DNA of 7,094 nucleotides, taken from the NCBI GenBank assembly GCA_016926135.1, contig JAFGPH010000661.1, positions 1 to 7,094 on the forward strand, in the 5' to 3' direction. Positions 5,806 to 7,094 of the stretch are shown here, piece by piece (the first letter of the stretch is position 1; the number at the start of each line of letters is the position of its first letter). The translations under genes were made by a program, and so were the position numbers. The notes under the pieces were generated by a model. The model ran no database searches and was not told where the DNA came from. It was given only the letters and a program-made list of their open reading frames with translations. This stretch comes from Deltaproteobacteria bacterium (GTDB taxonomy: Bacteria; Desulfobacterota; DSM-4660; Desulfatiglandales; HGW-15).

Positions 5806-6959
5806 ACATACAAAAATTCGTTGCCGGAAATACGCAAGAGGCCCTTCGAATGGTCAAAAGGGAAATGGGACCCGATGCGGTCATCCTCAGAACTCAGACC
5901 CTTCATGCTCCAGGGAAGGGGAGGAAACGGGAACAGAAGATCGAGGTGACGGCCGCCATCGATTACGAGGCCGCGGGGGAGAAGTCTCCTCCCGGGGGAT
6001 CCGTAAGGTTCGAGGGCATCCTTCAGGAATGGCATCGGATGGAGGGGGAATTCAGGGAACTGCGGGAGGTGATTCTCAGCGGTTCCGCGTCGGGCGTGAT
6101 TCGCCCGGAGGTGTATTTCAGCCGGGCCATCAGGACGCGCTACATGCACCTGCTCAACTTCGGGTTGAGACCGGAGGTGATCCGCGAGGTGATCGACGAG
6201 TGTCATGAGCAGGGGGGACGGCAGAGGCTTACGGAGACGAAGTTGATCCTGGACACCCTCTCCAGGGTCGTGACCCGAATCAACGTCGACATGGGAAAGG
6301 ATGAAGGCCCCGTCCGAAGGATCTACTCCTTTATCGGCCCTACGGGTGTGGGCAAGACGACCACCCTGGCGAAGCTGGCTGCATTGAGGGCCGTCCAACA
6401 GGGGAAACGCGCTGCGTTGATTACGATCGATACCTTTCGGATCGCGGCCGTGGCGCAACTGCAGACCTATGCCCGCATCATGGGCATCCCGCTGGAGGTC
6501 GCCGTGAGTCCCGAAGATCTGCGCAGGGCCCTGAACAAGCACCGCCGGTGCGATTACGTCTTTATCGATACCGCGGGCAGAAGTCCGAATCACGAGAAGG
6601 GCATTGCCGAGCTGAAGGCCCTCTTCCAGGTTCCGGAGGACATCCACCACTATCTGGTCTTGAGCGCCACGGCCAGGTATCGGAATCTCCTCCATGCGGA
6701 CGACCGGTTCGGGGAACTTCCCATCAGGAGCACCATCTTTACGAAACTGGATGAAACGCAGGATGCCTCCTCAATGGTCAATTTCCTGATTGCGCGCAAG
6801 AGACCCATTTCCTACCTGACCACCGGACAGCAGGTCCCTGAGGACATTGAACCGGCCTCAAGAAGGAAAATGGCCTCGATACTTCTGCGGGGGGTCAAGT
6901 CGGTGGAGGATCATCCAACGAACGAGGTGAGTGAGTATGGATCAGGCGAGCGGACTTAG
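5802..6959 (+). CDS. flhF: Flagellar SRP-type GTPase FlhF
   Basis: FlhF is the third member of the SRP GTPase family, after Ffh and FtsY. It goes to the cell pole or future basal-body site and helps place the first flagellar ring components there. The 385-residue product has the three-part layout. A basic N-terminal B domain starts MNIQKFVAGNTQEALRMVKR with GPDAVILRTQ, and a helical N domain spans about 90-170. The G domain contains G1 GPTGVGKTTT (179-188), DTFRIAAVAQL (210-220), G3 DTAGR (256-260), G4 TKLDE (314-318), and the closing TTGQQVPEDIEPAS (340-353). All nucleotide-binding motifs look intact. The start ATG at 5802 shares four bases with the flhA stop; only a modest AGGA (5790-5793) precedes it, so reinitiation after flhA is likely. 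Its 3' end overlaps flhG by 23 bases. Confidence 0.96.
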   Translation: MNIQKFVAGNTQEALRMVKREMGPDAVILRTQTLHAPGKGRKREQKIEVTAAIDYEAAGEKSPPGGSVRFEGILQEWHRMEGEFRELREVILSGSASGVIRPEVYFSRAIRTRYMHLLNFGLRPEVIREVIDECHEQGGRQRLTETKLILDTLSRVVTRINVDMGKDEGPVRRIYSFIGPTGVGKTTTLAKLAALRAVQQGKRAALITIDTFRIAAVAQLQTYARIMGIPLEVAVSPEDLRRALNKHRRCDYVFIDTAGRSPNHEKGIAELKALFQVPEDIHHYLVLSATARYRNLLHADDRFGELPIRSTIFTKLDETQDASSMVNFLIARKRPISYLTTGQQVPEDIEPASRRKMASILLRGVKSVEDHPTNEVSEYGSGERT

Positions 6960-7094
6960 GGGCATCGTTCACATGAACAGGACCGGATGCGGAAGACCTC
7001 CTTTATGCCGGGAATCCTCCGCGGAGGCGGGCAAGGATCAGCGCCCGATACGGGTCATCTCGGTAACGAGCGGCAAGGGAGGCGTCGGAAAAAC
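6937..7094 (+). CDS. flhG: MinD-like ATPase FlhG (FleN/YlxH), 3' end cut by window
   Basis: FlhG is a MinD/ParA-family ATPase that limits flagellar number and stimulates the GTPase activity of FlhF. Only 52 codons and two bases are visible. The N-terminus reads MDQASGLR, which matches the DQAxxLR activator helix by which FlhG acts on FlhF. After a polar linker with two cysteines (Cys18, Cys24), the first strand IRVISVTSG (38-46) runs into the deviant Walker A loop KGGVGK (47-52), where the window ends. The start ATG at 6937 is supported by GAGGT at 6924-6928, eight bases ahead, and by the motif beginning at residue 2. The gene overlaps flhF by 23 bases. The helix plus the position behind flhF separates it from plain MinD; the catalytic core beyond the P-loop is not visible. 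Confidence 0.92.
   Translation, partial: MDQASGLRGIVHMNRTGCGRPPLCRESSAEAGKDQRPIRVISVTSGKGGVGK

Noticed and set aside
5655..6695. Open frame of 346 codons on the - strand opposite flhF and the flhA end
   Set aside because: It lies against an flhF gene with all GTPase motifs intact. The product is low-complexity and matches no family I recognise, so it is a shadow frame.

Overview
This window is a stretch of one flagellar operon. Every gene lies on the + strand, and both ends of the window cut a gene. The order is fliN (5' end cut), fliO, fliP, fliQ, fliR, flhB, flhA, flhF and flhG (3' end cut). The DNA is GC-rich, with many ATC, CTG and GGC codons and frequent AGG arginine codons. The fliNOPQR-flhB-flhA-flhF-flhG order, together with the FlhF/FlhG pair, fits a polarly or sparsely flagellated Gram-negative bacterium. 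My best guess is the former Deltaproteobacteria (Desulfobacterota or a relative). That placement is an inference from gene order and codon style, not from a marker gene.

Layout: positions 3-332 encode the SpoA domain of the C-ring (switch) protein FliN. Positions 380-2611 encode the export-gate membrane proteins FliO, FliP, FliQ and FliR. Positions 2636-5805 encode FlhB, the gate protein that switches substrate specificity, and FlhA, the large export-gate and energy-coupling protein. Positions 5802-6959 encode the SRP-type GTPase FlhF. Positions 6937 to the end encode the start of the MinD-like ATPase FlhG (also called FleN or YlxH). Together these genes build the rotor switch, assemble the flagellar type III secretion gate, and set where and how many flagella are made.

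The genes are packed tightly. fliO/fliP and flhF/flhG overlap by 23 bases each and flhA/flhF overlap by four (ATGA). The other gaps are 10 to 47 bases. I saw no rho-independent terminator, no convincing promoter, no RNA gene, no repeat array and no mobile element. No gene-free stretch reaches 300 bases. The pattern is that of one polycistronic unit running through the window, with its promoter upstream of position 1.

I do not see a previously undescribed system here; the core content is ordinary flagellar machinery. The points worth a second look are an eight-G homopolymer early in fliR, a 12-codon ORF between fliN and fliO that is in frame with fliO, and a well-preserved FlhF-activating helix (DQAxxLR) at the start of FlhG. 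A single near-consensus sigma-54-like site inside flhB is a weaker lead.
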